From Rhizobium subbaraonis (GTDB lineage: Bacteria > Pseudomonadota > Alphaproteobacteria > Rhizobiales > Rhizobiaceae), in contig NZ_OBQD01000001.1 of the NCBI RefSeq assembly GCF_900220975.1, positions 310,001 through 374,000 on the forward strand: DNA of 64,000 nucleotides, given 5' to 3'. A program made the translations under genes and the position numbers. This document shows positions 43,560 through 51,944 of this stretch, in pieces. The notes below the pieces were generated by a model that was not told the DNA's origin, made no database searches, and saw only the letters and a program-made list of their open reading frames with translations. Position 1 is the first letter of the stretch. The number at the start of each line of letters is the position of its first letter.

Positions 43560-44348
43560 ATGGCTTCAGAATTTCTCCTCTCCCGCCGGCGTCTTCTGCG
43601 CCTCTCCGGGCTTGCCGCGGTGTCTGGCCTGGCCGGCTGTACCTCGTCGATGAACACCGATCGTTTCCGCTGGGAAACCGAGCCCGTTTATCGAAATCCG
43701 GCGCTGGAAGGTGTTCCCGGCCCCATTCTCGAGGGCCGCGATCCCGACCAGGGGCCCTATGAAGAGGCGATGCTGCCGACCGGCATTCCCAATCTCGATC
43801 CGCAATATGCAGCGATCTACGATACCCGCATCGACGGCGGCTTCACCGTTCCGCAGGTGCCCTACCGCAAGATCGATGCCCGCTTCCTGCGCCACGAGGT
43901 CGAGGATCCGTTCGGCGAGGCACCGGGCACCATCATCGTCGATACCGCCAACCGTTACCTCTATTTCACGCTGCCCGGCGGCCGCGCCATGCGCTATGGC
44001 GTCAGCATCGGCCGCGAAGGTTTCGCCTGGAACGGTCGCGGCGTCATCCAGTGGAAGCAGGCCTGGCCGCGCTGGACACCGCCCGATTCGATGATCGAGC
44101 GCCAGCCGGAGCTGGCGAAATACTCCGCCCGCAAGGGCGGTATGGCGCCCGGCATCTCCAACCCCCTCGGCGCGCGCGCCCTCTACATTTTCCAGAACGG
44201 GCAGGATACGCTCTACCGCCTGCACGGCACGCCCGAATGGAAGTCGATCGGCCGGGCGGCCTCGTCGGGCTGCGTGCGCCTGATCAACCAGGACGTCATG
44301 GATCTCTACAGCCGCGTTCCCAACGGCTCGCCGATCGTCGTCATCTGA
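43560..44348 (+). CDS. L,D-transpeptidase (YkuD), predicted lipoprotein
   Basis: A 262-residue exported enzyme. The N-terminus SRRRLLRLSGLAAVSGLAGC combines a twin-arginine-like motif and a lipobox (LAGC), so an anchored lipoprotein is likely. The YkuD domain starts GTIIVDTANRYLYF. The catalytic motif is HGTPEWKSIGRAASSGCVRLINQD with the nucleophilic Cys. It would cross-link peptidoglycan (3-3 bonds) or attach proteins. The start at 43560 was chosen to place the signal at the N-terminus. Confidence 0.91.
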   Translation: MASEFLLSRRRLLRLSGLAAVSGLAGCTSSMNTDRFRWETEPVYRNPALEGVPGPILEGRDPDQGPYEEAMLPTGIPNLDPQYAAIYDTRIDGGFTVPQVPYRKIDARFLRHEVEDPFGEAPGTIIVDTANRYLYFTLPGGRAMRYGVSIGREGFAWNGRGVIQWKQAWPRWTPPDSMIERQPELAKYSARKGGMAPGISNPLGARALYIFQNGQDTLYRLHGTPEWKSIGRAASSGCVRLINQDVMDLYSRVPNGSPIVVI

Positions 44349-44407
44349 TCGCAAGGCGGCGGATGCAGGAGCGGGAAGGCTCGGGCCTGTGAGCCCGGGC
44401 CGCACGC

Positions 44408-44785
44408 TCAGTCCGGCAGCAGTTCCTGCATCATGCTCAGGTGCTTGATGGTGAGCGGCTTCTCGAAATAGTTCTTCACGAAAGAGTAGCCCATGGCGCG
44501 CTCCCGGTCCGAGCCGAGATGGGAGCTGGTCAGCATGGCGACCACGGGCGCATGGACCTTGAAGCGGCTCGCATAGTGGTCGAGAAATTCGAAACCGTTC
44601 ATCACGGGCATGTTGATGTCGAGGATGATCCCGTCCGGCGTCACCGTCTCCAGCAATGTCAGGGCTTCGGTGCCGTCGTGGGCCTTGAGGATTTTGATCG
44701 ACGGGTCGAACTTGCGGATCGTGTATTCGCAAATGAACTGGTCGTTCTCGTCGTCATCGACCACCAGGATGGTTTTGAGCTTCAT
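44408..44785 (-). CDS. CheY-like single-domain response regulator (Rcp1-like)
   Basis: A 125-residue receiver domain with no output domain. The acidic pocket (VVDDDEND), phospho-acceptor Asp56 (GIILDINMPVMNG), Thr86 and Lys109 (YFEKPL) are all present. The type resembles cyanobacterial Rcp1, which partners phytochrome-like kinases. Its start overlaps the end of the kinase gene by four bases (ATGA), so both are translated from one mRNA and are a cognate pair. Confidence 0.92.
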   Translation of the reverse strand: MKLKTILVVDDDENDQFICEYTIRKFDPSIKILKAHDGTEALTLLETVTPDGIILDINMPVMNGFEFLDHYASRFKVHAPVVAMLTSSHLGSDRERAMGYSFVKNYFEKPLTIKHLSMMQELLPD

Positions 44786-46686
44786 GTCCCTCCGTCCTCA
44801 TTCGGCAGTTCCACGATGAAGCGGCTGCCTTTTTCTTTCGGCTCGTATGTCGCAGTTCCGCCGAGCGATTCGGCGCTCTTTTTCAGAATGTAGAGCCCCA
44901 ATCCGCTGCCGAACGAACGGCTGGGATGCAAGCGCTTGAACATACGGAAGAGAAACTGGCGCTTTTCCTCCGGCACGCCGATGCCATTGTCCTCCACGAT
45001 CAGCCGGACCGACCCCTGTCGCTCCTCAAGATAGATGTCCACCCGCGGCTCCGGCTCCAGGGGGTCATGGTACTTGATGGCGTTGGAAAGAAGGTTGCCG
45101 ACGATGACCTCGAATTTCGACGGCTTATTGCGTATTGTCAATTGTGGGTCGACGTAGTTGCCGATCCGTACCCGGTTTTCGGTTTCCAGATTGGCCAGCG
45201 TGTCTGCCTGGCTCTGCACCACGTCGTGCACCGAAATCGTCTGGTCCTCTTCGTCCAGCAGCCGGTCGCGCGTCAGCACGATGATGTTCTGGATGAGCCC
45301 GTCCAGCCGGTTGAAGTTGCGCTCCATGCGCCCGAGCGTGCTGCCGAGCGCGTCGTACTCACCGTTCTCCAGCAGCTCGCGGGATATGTTCAGCAGGCCG
45401 ATCGAGGAGGCGATCGGCGAGCGCAGGTCGTGCGATGTGCGGTAGGCGAACTCCTCCAGTTCCGCGTTGGCGGTCAGAAGCTGCTGTTCGAAGTGCTTTC
45501 GTTCGGAAATGTCACGGATGATGGCGGTGTAGATCGTGCCTTCGGACAGTTCGACGCGGGCGACGGAGATGTCGATGGGAACGGTGCTGCCGTCCTTGCG
45601 CCGGGCCTCCCGTTCGCCGCCTGCCAGAAGCTTGGTTCGCAGCACGTCGCCACCGGCGGCACGTTCGCCTTCCGGCAGCAGCATTTTGACGCTGCGCCCG
45701 ATGAGTGTCGCGGGCGGGTATCCGAAGATCTGCTGGCATGCCGGGTTTGCCGACAGGATCGTTCCGTCCTCGCCGATGGTCAGGATGCCGGCGATGGCAT
45801 GGTCGATTATGGCGGCGAGGCGTCGCTGGCTTTCGCCGAGAACGCTCGTGCTTTGCCGGTAGCGCTTCGAGTTCCAGTAGGAATAGGCAAGCAGCCCGAC
45901 ATAGATCGCGCCCGAGATCAGGATGAGGTTGAGGATGGTCGTAGCCGTGGTTGCAAGCGCTTCGGGCTGCTGCGGCAGTGGTGCAAGCATCTGGCTTTGC
46001 ACTTTCACGTAGGCCAGCGACAGCAGCACCAGATAGGTGGTGACAGCGAGCGAGACGGCGATCGCGGTCCCGCGCCCGGCGCTGCGGGGGCCGGAATAGA
46101 GAATGCCGATGCCGATGGCCAGAAAGCAGGTTGCGCTCTGCAGCGACATCCGGGTGAAGGCGATCCAGTCATGCGCGCCTTCGAGGGCGATGATGTAGCC
46201 GACGAGCGACGTTGCGGCGATTATGACGCTGATATAGGCGCAGGCGAGCTGCAGCAGGTCCGTGCCGCCCCTCAGCGCCCGCAGCATGACGGCGAGGCTG
46301 GCGAGCATGAAGCAGAGCGCCGTATTCGGCGCGATCCGGCCCGGTACGCTGGTGCCGATGTCCACGAACGGTTGGTGGAACAGTTCGTCTATTCCAAGAT
46401 CCAGCCCGAAGAGATGTTGAGACAGCGCCAGAGCGCCGTACACGAACACCGGCACTGTCAGCAGGATCGGCAGCACGTGATAGCGGGCGAGTGCCAGCAG
46501 GAAGGCGATGCCGATGAGCAGGAAGGCGAAGGCCGCGTTGAACTTCATCCCGAAGAAACCGGGATAGCGCTCGGCAAGCGATGCCGGTTCCGCCAGCCAG
46601 GTCGCCATCATGGCAACGCCGACCAGGACGCACCATAACCCTGCCAGGACGCCGGTTAGCTGAGAGTGCCGGTGCTCGCTCTGCAT
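44782..46686 (-). CDS. Membrane sensor histidine kinase with PAS domain
   Basis: A 634-residue kinase. The N-terminal 270 residues hold about eight hydrophobic segments, a membrane sensor of unnamed type. A PAS domain covers about 285-395 (RLAAIIDHAIAGILTIGEDGTILSANPACQQIFGYP, IIRDISERKHFEQQL). HisKA follows with the phospho-acceptor His419 in YRTSHDLRSPIASSIGL. The HATPase domain has VIVGNLLSNAIKYHDP (N box), VEDNGIGVPEE (G1) and GSGLGLYILKK (G2). The CheY-like partner is encoded directly downstream with a four-base overlap. Signal unknown. Confidence 0.92.
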   Translation of the reverse strand: MQSEHRHSQLTGVLAGLWCVLVGVAMMATWLAEPASLAERYPGFFGMKFNAAFAFLLIGIAFLLALARYHVLPILLTVPVFVYGALALSQHLFGLDLGIDELFHQPFVDIGTSVPGRIAPNTALCFMLASLAVMLRALRGGTDLLQLACAYISVIIAATSLVGYIIALEGAHDWIAFTRMSLQSATCFLAIGIGILYSGPRSAGRGTAIAVSLAVTTYLVLLSLAYVKVQSQMLAPLPQQPEALATTATTILNLILISGAIYVGLLAYSYWNSKRYRQSTSVLGESQRRLAAIIDHAIAGILTIGEDGTILSANPACQQIFGYPPATLIGRSVKMLLPEGERAAGGDVLRTKLLAGGEREARRKDGSTVPIDISVARVELSEGTIYTAIIRDISERKHFEQQLLTANAELEEFAYRTSHDLRSPIASSIGLLNISRELLENGEYDALGSTLGRMERNFNRLDGLIQNIIVLTRDRLLDEEDQTISVHDVVQSQADTLANLETENRVRIGNYVDPQLTIRNKPSKFEVIVGNLLSNAIKYHDPLEPEPRVDIYLEERQGSVRLIVEDNGIGVPEEKRQFLFRMFKRLHPSRSFGSGLGLYILKKSAESLGGTATYEPKEKGSRFIVELPNEDGGT

Positions 46687-46757
46687 GCCACCTCCATCCC
46701 GCGTGACCGGCGCAGTTTAATCGAGCCGCCGCCTTTTCACAGGGGGTAGGCGTCGAT

Positions 46758-47249
46758 TCAGACGGTATCCGGCGTTTGCTGGCCGCGCAGCCTGTCAGCC
46801 AGCGCCTGCAGCGAGGCGCCGAGCTGGTGCAGGTCGTCGGCCGCACAACCTGCTGCCCTGCCGATCTGCATCAGGATGCCGTGCGCCTCGTCCTTCATCT
46901 TTCGGCCCTTCGGCGTCAGCGTGATCAGCACCTGCCGCTCGTCGACGCGGTCACGCGTGCGCGCGATGTAGCCGCTTGCTTCGAGGCGCTTCAAAAGCGG
47001 CGACAGCGTGCCCGAATCCAGATGCAGTGCCTCGCCAAGGGCCTTCACCGTCTTGCCGTCGTCTTGCCACAGCGACAGCAGCACCAGATACTGCGGATAG
47101 GTGAGCCCGTAAGGATCGAGGAGCGGCTTGTAGGTGCGGTTGAATGCATGCGCGGCAGAATAGATGGCGAAACAGAGCTGGCGATCCAGCGCGAGGTTGG
47201 CGTCGTCTGCCATGGCCGGAGCAGGTGAGGGCGCAGGTTCGTTTTCCAT
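46758..47249 (-). CDS. ohrR: OhrR, organic-hydroperoxide-sensing MarR repressor (two-Cys type)
   Basis: Repressor of ohr that releases DNA on oxidation of its reactive cysteine. With the start at 47249 the protein has 163 residues and the reactive Cys26 is in LDRQLCFAIYSAAHAFNR. A second Cys near the C-terminus (GRAAGCAADD) marks the two-Cys (Xanthomonas) type, which forms an intersubunit disulfide. The tyrosines in RTYKPLLDPYGLTYPQYL and the recognition helix LDSGTLSPLLKRLEASG are present. It is divergent from ohr. A start at 47213 (MADDANL) is also possible. Confidence 0.92.
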   Translation of the reverse strand: MENEPAPSPAPAMADDANLALDRQLCFAIYSAAHAFNRTYKPLLDPYGLTYPQYLVLLSLWQDDGKTVKALGEALHLDSGTLSPLLKRLEASGYIARTRDRVDERQVLITLTPKGRKMKDEAHGILMQIGRAAGCAADDLHQLGASLQALADRLRGQQTPDTV

Positions 47250-47296
47250 GCGCCATTGTCGTCGCAAATCGCTCAAAATGCAATGTGCAAAATTAT

Positions 47297-47308
47297 ATTG
47301 CGCGCAAT
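47297..47308. promoter_or_regulatory. Candidate OhrR operator
   Basis: A perfect 12-bp palindrome, ATTGCGCGCAAT, sits within AT-rich sequence in the 106-base ohrR-ohr gap, 48 bases before the ohr start. The ATTG...CAAT arms fit OhrR sites. A second imperfect element (TGCAATGTGCA) lies just left of it. Confidence 0.6.
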
Positions 47309-47355
47309 CTAATTCGGCGCTATAGGGTAGTCATCAACAACCAAGGAGACCTGAC

Positions 47356-47778
47356 ATGCCCATTCTCTACACCACCAAGGCATTTGCCACCGGCGGCCGC
47401 GCGGGCCATGGCGCGTCCGAAGACGGCGTCGTCGACGTCACCCTCACTGTGCCGAAGGAGCTGGGTGGCGACGGCGCCCGCGGCACCAATCCGGAGCAAT
47501 TGTTCGCCACGGGCTATTCCGCCTGCTTCCTCGGCGCGCTGAAGTTCGTCGCCGGCAAGGAAAAGGTGAAGATCCCCGAGGACGCCAAGGTCACGGCGAC
47601 CGTCGGCATCGGCCCGCGCGAGGATGGCGGCGGCTTCGGTATCGAGGCGGCCCTGCAGGTCTCCGTCCCCGGCGTCGACAAGGCCGTAGTCGAGGACCTG
47701 GTCAAGAAGGCGCATGTCGTCTGCCCCTACAGCCACGCCACGCGCGGCAATCTGGACGTCAAGACGACCGTCGTCTGA
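47356..47778 (+). CDS. ohr: Organic hydroperoxide resistance protein, Ohr peroxiredoxin
   Basis: Thiol peroxidase of 140 residues that reduces organic and lipid hydroperoxides. Both active-site cysteines are present: [14 protein letters not shown] (peroxidatic) and [17 protein letters not shown] (resolving), plus the RGTNPEQL block and the early TGGRAGHG. It is the target of the divergent OhrR. An AAGGAG ribosome site precedes the start, and a strong terminator follows. Confidence 0.97.
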   Translation: MPILYTTKAFATGGRAGHGASEDGVVDVTLTVPKELGGDGARGTNPEQLFATGYSACFLGALKFVAGKEKVKIPEDAKVTATVGIGPREDGGGFGIEAALQVSVPGVDKAVVEDLVKKAHVVCPYSHATRGNLDVKTTVV

Positions 47779-47810
47779 GCCGACTTCGCAGTCAAAGCCA
47801 CAATCTCAAG

Positions 47811-47837
47811 GCCCGGCGTCAGCGCCGGGCTTTTCTT
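47811..47837 (+). terminator. Terminator after ohr
   Basis: A perfect 8-bp GC stem (GCCCGGCG / CGCCGGGC) with a TCAG loop followed by TTTTCTTT. Confidence 0.9.
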
Positions 47838-47866
47838 TGGAAAATTTTTCTCTATATTATTTCCAA
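47837..47866. promoter_or_regulatory. Candidate operator/promoter of the Xre-RES toxin-antitoxin pair
   Basis: TTGGAAA and TTTCCAA form a perfect 7-bp dyad spaced by 16 AT-rich bases that include TATATTAT. It lies 17 bases before the antitoxin start, where autorepression by the antitoxin complex is expected. Confidence 0.55.
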
Positions 47867-47883
47867 GGAAAGGAGATGGTTCG

Positions 47884-48267
47884 ATGCTCGCCGAAACCCG
47901 TTCGCAAGCACAGCAGGCCCAGGCCGAAACCGTGATGACCAAGGCGGTGGTTCGCGCATCCGAAGCCCTGGGGATGACCGCACGGGTGCTTTCAGCCGTC
48001 CTTGGCGTTTCGGAGGCAAGTGTCTCTCGCATGCGCCGGCAGGATTATTGCCTGGAGCGCGGCACCAAGCCTTTCGAGCTCGCCGTTCTCTTCATTCGCC
48101 TGTTCCGCTCGCTCGATGCCATCACAGGCGGCGACGAGGCGGTTGCCCGTGCCTGGATGTCGGCGGAAAACCGTCTCCTCGGCGCTCGCCCGATCGATCG
48201 CATCACCTCGATTTCCGGACTTGTTGATGTCCTTGCCTATCTGGACGCCCGCCGCGCTCTCGTCTGA
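47884..48267 (+). CDS. Antitoxin Xre/MbcA/ParS, DUF2384 toxin-binding
   Basis: A 127-residue antitoxin. An N-terminal Xre-like helix-turn-helix (LGMTARVLSAVLGVSEASVSRM) precedes a DUF2384 toxin-binding domain (FELAVLFIRLFRSLDAITGGDEAVARAWMSAENRLLGARPIDRITSISGLVDVLAYLDARRA). The C-terminal tail should enter the toxin active site. AAGGAGATGG precedes the start. The RES toxin gene begins within its 3' end (41-base overlap), as in many type II RES-Xre pairs. Confidence 0.92.
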   Translation: MLAETRSQAQQAQAETVMTKAVVRASEALGMTARVLSAVLGVSEASVSRMRRQDYCLERGTKPFELAVLFIRLFRSLDAITGGDEAVARAWMSAENRLLGARPIDRITSISGLVDVLAYLDARRALV

Positions 48268-48988
48268 GGCGCTGGCCTATGCCGGTCCCGTCTGGCGGCT
48301 GGTGGAGGCGCAGCATCGGGTCTCGACGCTGAAGCTCGTCGATACGCTGGAGGAACAGGGCCTGCTGGAAGAGCTGCTGGAGGAAAGCAAGCCGGTGCCG
48401 CCGCCCGAATGCGCCGGCCTCGACTATCTGCTGGCAACCCCCTTTCGCTACGGCGCGATATATCCGCACGGCTCACGCTTCCGCAGGGCAGGGCGCACGC
48501 CGGGCGTCTTCTATGCCGCCGAGGCCGTCACGACGGCTCTGGCCGAAATGGCCTTTTACCGATTGCTGTTCTACGCCGAATCCCCGCAGACGCCCTATCC
48601 GGCCAATGCGGCCGACTTCACCGCCTTTTCCGCCTCGGTGGCAACAGACGCCGCTCTCGACCTGACGCGCGCCCCGCTTGACCGTGACGCCGCTTTCTGG
48701 ACCGAGCCGACCGACTATGCCGCCTGCCAGGCCCTTTCCGACGCCGCCCGCGACGCCGGCATTGCGGTGATCCGCTACGTCTCCGTCCGCGATCCGGGGC
48801 GCGGGGCGAATGTCGCGCTGCTCTCGGCTGCCGCCTTCGCGGCGCCGAGGCCGATGGAACGCCAGACCTGGCGCATCCGCCTTTCCGCCCGCGGCGTCCA
48901 GGCGATCTGCGAGTTCCCGCCCGCGCGCGTCGAATTCACGCGCGCAGACTTCGGCAGCGATCCCCGTCTTGCTGTCCCCGGCCAATAG
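48227..48988 (+). CDS. RES domain toxin (NAD+-consuming, ParT/MbcT-like)
   Basis: A 253-residue RES toxin. The fold signature includes VWRLVEAQHRVST, FRYGAIYPHGSRFRRAGRTPGVFYAAEAVTTALAEMAFYR with the Arg and Glu of the RES motif, and RPMERQTWRIRL. Known RES toxins degrade NAD+ or ADP-ribosylate targets and stop growth. It overlaps the antitoxin gene by 41 bases in another frame; ATG 48227 begins MSLPIWTPA. A 27-base poly-C run begins 12 bases after its stop. Confidence 0.9.
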   Translation: MSLPIWTPAALSSEALAYAGPVWRLVEAQHRVSTLKLVDTLEEQGLLEELLEESKPVPPPECAGLDYLLATPFRYGAIYPHGSRFRRAGRTPGVFYAAEAVTTALAEMAFYRLLFYAESPQTPYPANAADFTAFSASVATDAALDLTRAPLDRDAAFWTEPTDYAACQALSDAARDAGIAVIRYVSVRDPGRGANVALLSAAAFAAPRPMERQTWRIRLSARGVQAICEFPPARVEFTRADFGSDPRLAVPGQ

Positions 48989-49000
48989 CCGGACCTCCGT

Positions 49001-49027
49001 CCCCCCCCCCCCCCCCCCCCCCCCCCC
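49001..49027 (+). repeat. 27-base poly-C homopolymer
   Basis: Twenty-seven consecutive C residues lie between the stop codons of the convergent RES toxin and ABC-F genes. Nothing else in the window approaches this length. Confidence 0.9.
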
Positions 49028-49047
49028 GCAGCCGGCAACGGCTTTAC

Positions 49048-50580
49048 TCAACCCGCTGCCGCCTCCCGGAAGAAGGTCTCGGCATCCTCGACCTCGACCA
49101 GTCGCCGTCGCTCGATGACCCAGAAGCGGTTGGCGACGGCGCGGACGAAGCTGCGGTCATGGGAGACGAACAGGCAGCTTGCCTGCTGCGCCATCAGCTC
49201 GCGCTCCAGCGCTTCCTGCCCCTCGATGTCGAGATGGTTGGTCGGCTCGTCGAGCAGGTAGAAATTCGGCTCGGCGAGGCGCAGCACCAGCATGCCGAGC
49301 CGCGCCTTCTGCCCGCCCGAGAGCCTGCCGACCGGTTGCCCCTGCATCTCGATCGCAATTCCAATTCCGGCAAGGAGCGAGCGCGCGCGCTGGTCGCCCA
49401 CCGAAAAGCGCCTGACAATGGCGCCGTGCGGCGTGTCGTCGTCGGCAAGATCGGCCAGCGCCTGGTCGCCATAGCCGAGCACGAGCGAGGGCGTCTTCTT
49501 GATGCCGAAAGGTGCAGTAGCCGGCTCCCCATCGCCGCCGATCGCGGCCCGCAGCGCGTTCACGAGCCGGGTCTTGCCGGCGCCGTTGCGCCCGAGAAGC
49601 ACGATACGGTCGCCCTGGCAGATGAACTGGCGGCCGGTCCTGAACAGCGCCGTTCCGTCCGGCGTGGCGATCTGCGCGTCCTCCAGCGTCACCAGCACCC
49701 TGGCGTGCGTGCCGCGATTGGACAGCCGGATCGCCCCGGCGGAGCGCTCCAGATGCGCCGGCCTTGCAGTCTCCTCCAGCCGTTCGGCGCGCTGCTTCAG
49801 CTGCTTGGTCTTGACGACGAGCAGGTCGGAGCCGGAATTGATGCCGATATTGTTGAGCTTCGCTGCCTGTTGGCGCAGCTGCTGCGCCTGCTTCATGTCG
49901 CGCTGGTAGCGCCGCTCGTCGGATGCGTCGGCCGCGTCGATAGCCTCCCGCGCCTGGGAATAGGGCAGCGCGAAGGTCTGTGACTTCTCCGGACGAAGGA
50001 AGAGCGTCCGATTGGTCGTGGCGTCGAGGAAGGCGCGGTCGTGGCTGGCGATGACGACGGGAACGTCGCGCGGCAAAGCGTTCAGCCATCCCTCCAGTTG
50101 CAGGATGCGGGTGAGGTCCAGATGGTTCGTGGGCTCGTCGAGAAGCAGCACGTCCGGCTCTCGCACCCATGTTCGGGCCAGCAGGGCCAGCCGCTGCCAG
50201 CCGCCGCTCAGTTGCGACAGGGGGCGTTCGCGAAGCGTTTCAGGCACCTCCATCGTTTCCAGGACGACGTCCACGCGCCAGCTTTCGTGTTCGGCCTGGT
50301 CGGCCGGAAGCGCGTCGAGCACGGCAGCGCGGAAGCTCGCGCCGGACAGGGCGGCCGGCAAGGTCTGCTCGACATGGCCGACGGTCAGCCCGCGTGATCG
50401 CGTGATCTCGCCTTCGCCCGGTTCCAACAGACCGGAAATGCAGCGCAAAAGCGTGGACTTGCCGCGCCCGTTGGCGGCAACGAGCCCGATGCGGTCGCCG
50501 GCGTTGATGGAAAGGTTGAGGCCGGAAAACAGTGGCGCACCGAGGGTGACGCCGAGATTGCGTAGAGTAATGAGTGCCAT
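49048..50580 (-). CDS. ABC-F family ATP-binding protein
   Basis: A 510-residue soluble protein with two ABC ATPase domains and no membrane domain. Domain 1: GLVAANGRGKST, QLSGGWQRLALLARTWVREPDVLLLDEPTNHLD. A charged linker (RYQRDMKQAQQLRQQAAKLNN, KQLKQRAERLEE) follows at about residues 220-275. Domain 2: LLGRNGAGKTRL, LSGGQKARLGMLVLRLAEPNFYLLDEPTNHLD. ABC-F proteins act on ribosomes (translation factors or antibiotic-resistance proteins). The subgroup cannot be fixed from sequence alone. The gene faces the RES toxin across the poly-C run. Confidence 0.93.
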   Translation of the reverse strand: MALITLRNLGVTLGAPLFSGLNLSINAGDRIGLVAANGRGKSTLLRCISGLLEPGEGEITRSRGLTVGHVEQTLPAALSGASFRAAVLDALPADQAEHESWRVDVVLETMEVPETLRERPLSQLSGGWQRLALLARTWVREPDVLLLDEPTNHLDLTRILQLEGWLNALPRDVPVVIASHDRAFLDATTNRTLFLRPEKSQTFALPYSQAREAIDAADASDERRYQRDMKQAQQLRQQAAKLNNIGINSGSDLLVVKTKQLKQRAERLEETARPAHLERSAGAIRLSNRGTHARVLVTLEDAQIATPDGTALFRTGRQFICQGDRIVLLGRNGAGKTRLVNALRAAIGGDGEPATAPFGIKKTPSLVLGYGDQALADLADDDTPHGAIVRRFSVGDQRARSLLAGIGIAIEMQGQPVGRLSGGQKARLGMLVLRLAEPNFYLLDEPTNHLDIEGQEALERELMAQQASCLFVSHDRSFVRAVANRFWVIERRRLVEVEDAETFFREAAAG

Positions 50581-50892
50581 GATCGATCCCTGATCATCGT
50601 CCGAGCGATCGCCGCATCGAGGGCATCAGCCATCATCGAAGCGGGCGCGTTGAGGCTCGGAAGCATTGGAATTGCGCGCGTCAAGAAAGACGCCGCGCTG
50701 CCATCAGGGGCAAACCAGGCAGGTTATGGAAAACGGTCTCTGGTCAGCCCTGCAAACGCATTTGCAGGGCACGATCGGGACCATGCGAAAGATTGGGCAG
50801 AAAATCGAATCTCACGTCCGCCCTCCTTTTCGGCTACCGTTGAGGAGGGCTTGATAGCATCGAACCCGCCACTTTTCAACGTCGCCGCTTGC
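50581..50892. other. Spacer with a strong hairpin, no confident gene
   Basis: 312 bases between the ABC-F start and the YoaK stop. It contains a perfect 10-bp hairpin at 50747-50770. A 42-codon plus frame (50726-50854, MENGLWSALQTHLQG) spans the hairpin but has only a weak ribosome site (CAGGCAGG), so I do not call it. Confidence 0.45.
50747..50770. repeat. Perfect 10-bp inverted repeat (hairpin)
   Basis: GCCCTGCAAA-CGCA-TTTGCAGGGC, a perfect stem with a four-base loop. No T tail follows on either strand, so it is probably not a simple terminator. Confidence 0.7.
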
Positions 50893-51567
50893 TCAGCGCG
50901 CAAGGAAGCGCACCGACCAGCGCCGCGGAATGAGGATCGATGCCGCCGTGACGAGTGCGGCGACGATGAACGGCGCCCAGTTCGCCGCGGCCGTCACGTT
51001 CAGTTGAAGGGCCGCACCGGTAACGGCGCCCGCGATCATGCCGGCCCACGGCACGAGCTGGATCAGCCAGGACCTGTCGCGCACGCCGAGGATCCAGCGG
51101 CCCAGTCCCCGCCCGAAGCGCGAGAGCGCACCGGTGACATAGGTGAGCCCGATCGACAGCCCCTCGATCTGCTCGATCGCCGCATTGACCGTGCCCATGG
51201 CCAGGATGAGAAGCAGGAAGCGCACCTCCTGCTGCGCCGGCACCAGCGCCGAGGCGGCGAGCAGGGCGGTCACGCACAAAAGTACGCCGGCGGACTGGAA
51301 GCGGCTGGCGATCAGCACCCCGCCGCAGTTGCCGAGCACGAAAACCGCAAGCCCCGTCAGAAGCAGCACGGCCCGGGCGGTGTCGCCGGCGGCGATCGCC
51401 ACGGCGGTGCGCGTGGTATTGCCGCTCATGAAGGAGACGAAGTCGCCCACCGCCATCAGGCCGATCGCGTCGGTCATGCCGGCCAGGAACGCGATCGCCG
51501 CAACAAGCGCCACGCCGACGGCGCTTCGTTGACGTCTGATCAGGCGACGGCGACGTGCAACCGTCAT
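50893..51567 (-). CDS. YoaK family membrane protein (DUF1275)
   Basis: A 224-residue inner-membrane protein with six hydrophobic segments. The signature AFLAGMTDAIGLMAVGDFVSFMSGNTTR and the later MGTVNAAIEQIEGLSIGLTYVTGALSRFGRGL are typical of YoaK/DUF1275. The N-terminus is strongly basic (ARRRRLIRRQR). Function is unknown; some relatives sit near stress genes. It appears monocistronic. Confidence 0.88.
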   Translation of the reverse strand: MTVARRRRLIRRQRSAVGVALVAAIAFLAGMTDAIGLMAVGDFVSFMSGNTTRTAVAIAAGDTARAVLLLTGLAVFVLGNCGGVLIASRFQSAGVLLCVTALLAASALVPAQQEVRFLLLILAMGTVNAAIEQIEGLSIGLTYVTGALSRFGRGLGRWILGVRDRSWLIQLVPWAGMIAGAVTGAALQLNVTAAANWAPFIVAALVTAASILIPRRWSVRFLAR

Positions 51568-51944
51568 CAGGCGGCCCGCTCGTTCGCCCGGCTCTCACCG
51601 CGAGCCGGCGTGGAAAGCTTGCCGGCATCAGCGGCAAGGGGCATCGGCAGGAAAGGCATTCGTCGTGTGTCTCGGAAAGCTGGAATGAAAAACAAACGCG
51701 CTGGTCGCAGGCGACAGCCCCTAAAGAGGATCACGAAAATCCGTCCGGCGAAAGCCTTCCGTTTGGAAGAAATGCTTGTCGGGCTTGCAGAAGGCGGAGT
51801 CCATCGACGGAAAAGCCCCGCGCAAGCGTTCCGGTTCTTTATGGGCGCGGCTGCACGGGATTCCTGAGCCCGCCTTGAACAAAGGCGAAGCGCTTCAAGT
51901 CGTTCCGGCGACGCATCTGCAACTTTTTCGAGACATGCCCGTCA
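51568..51944. other. Spacer, no gene recognised
   Basis: 377 bases upstream of both the YoaK gene (minus) and the GSCFA gene (plus), so it holds their promoters. I see no dyad, RNA or domain-like frame. Confidence 0.5.

Noticed and set aside
49001-49027. Poly-C run as a coding poly-proline or poly-glycine tract
   Set aside because: The frames that cross it belong to no gene; the real genes end on both sides of it.
50726-50854. Possible 42-residue gene (MENGLWSALQTHLQG)
   Set aside because: Weak ribosome site and its sequence includes the hairpin; not enough to call a gene.
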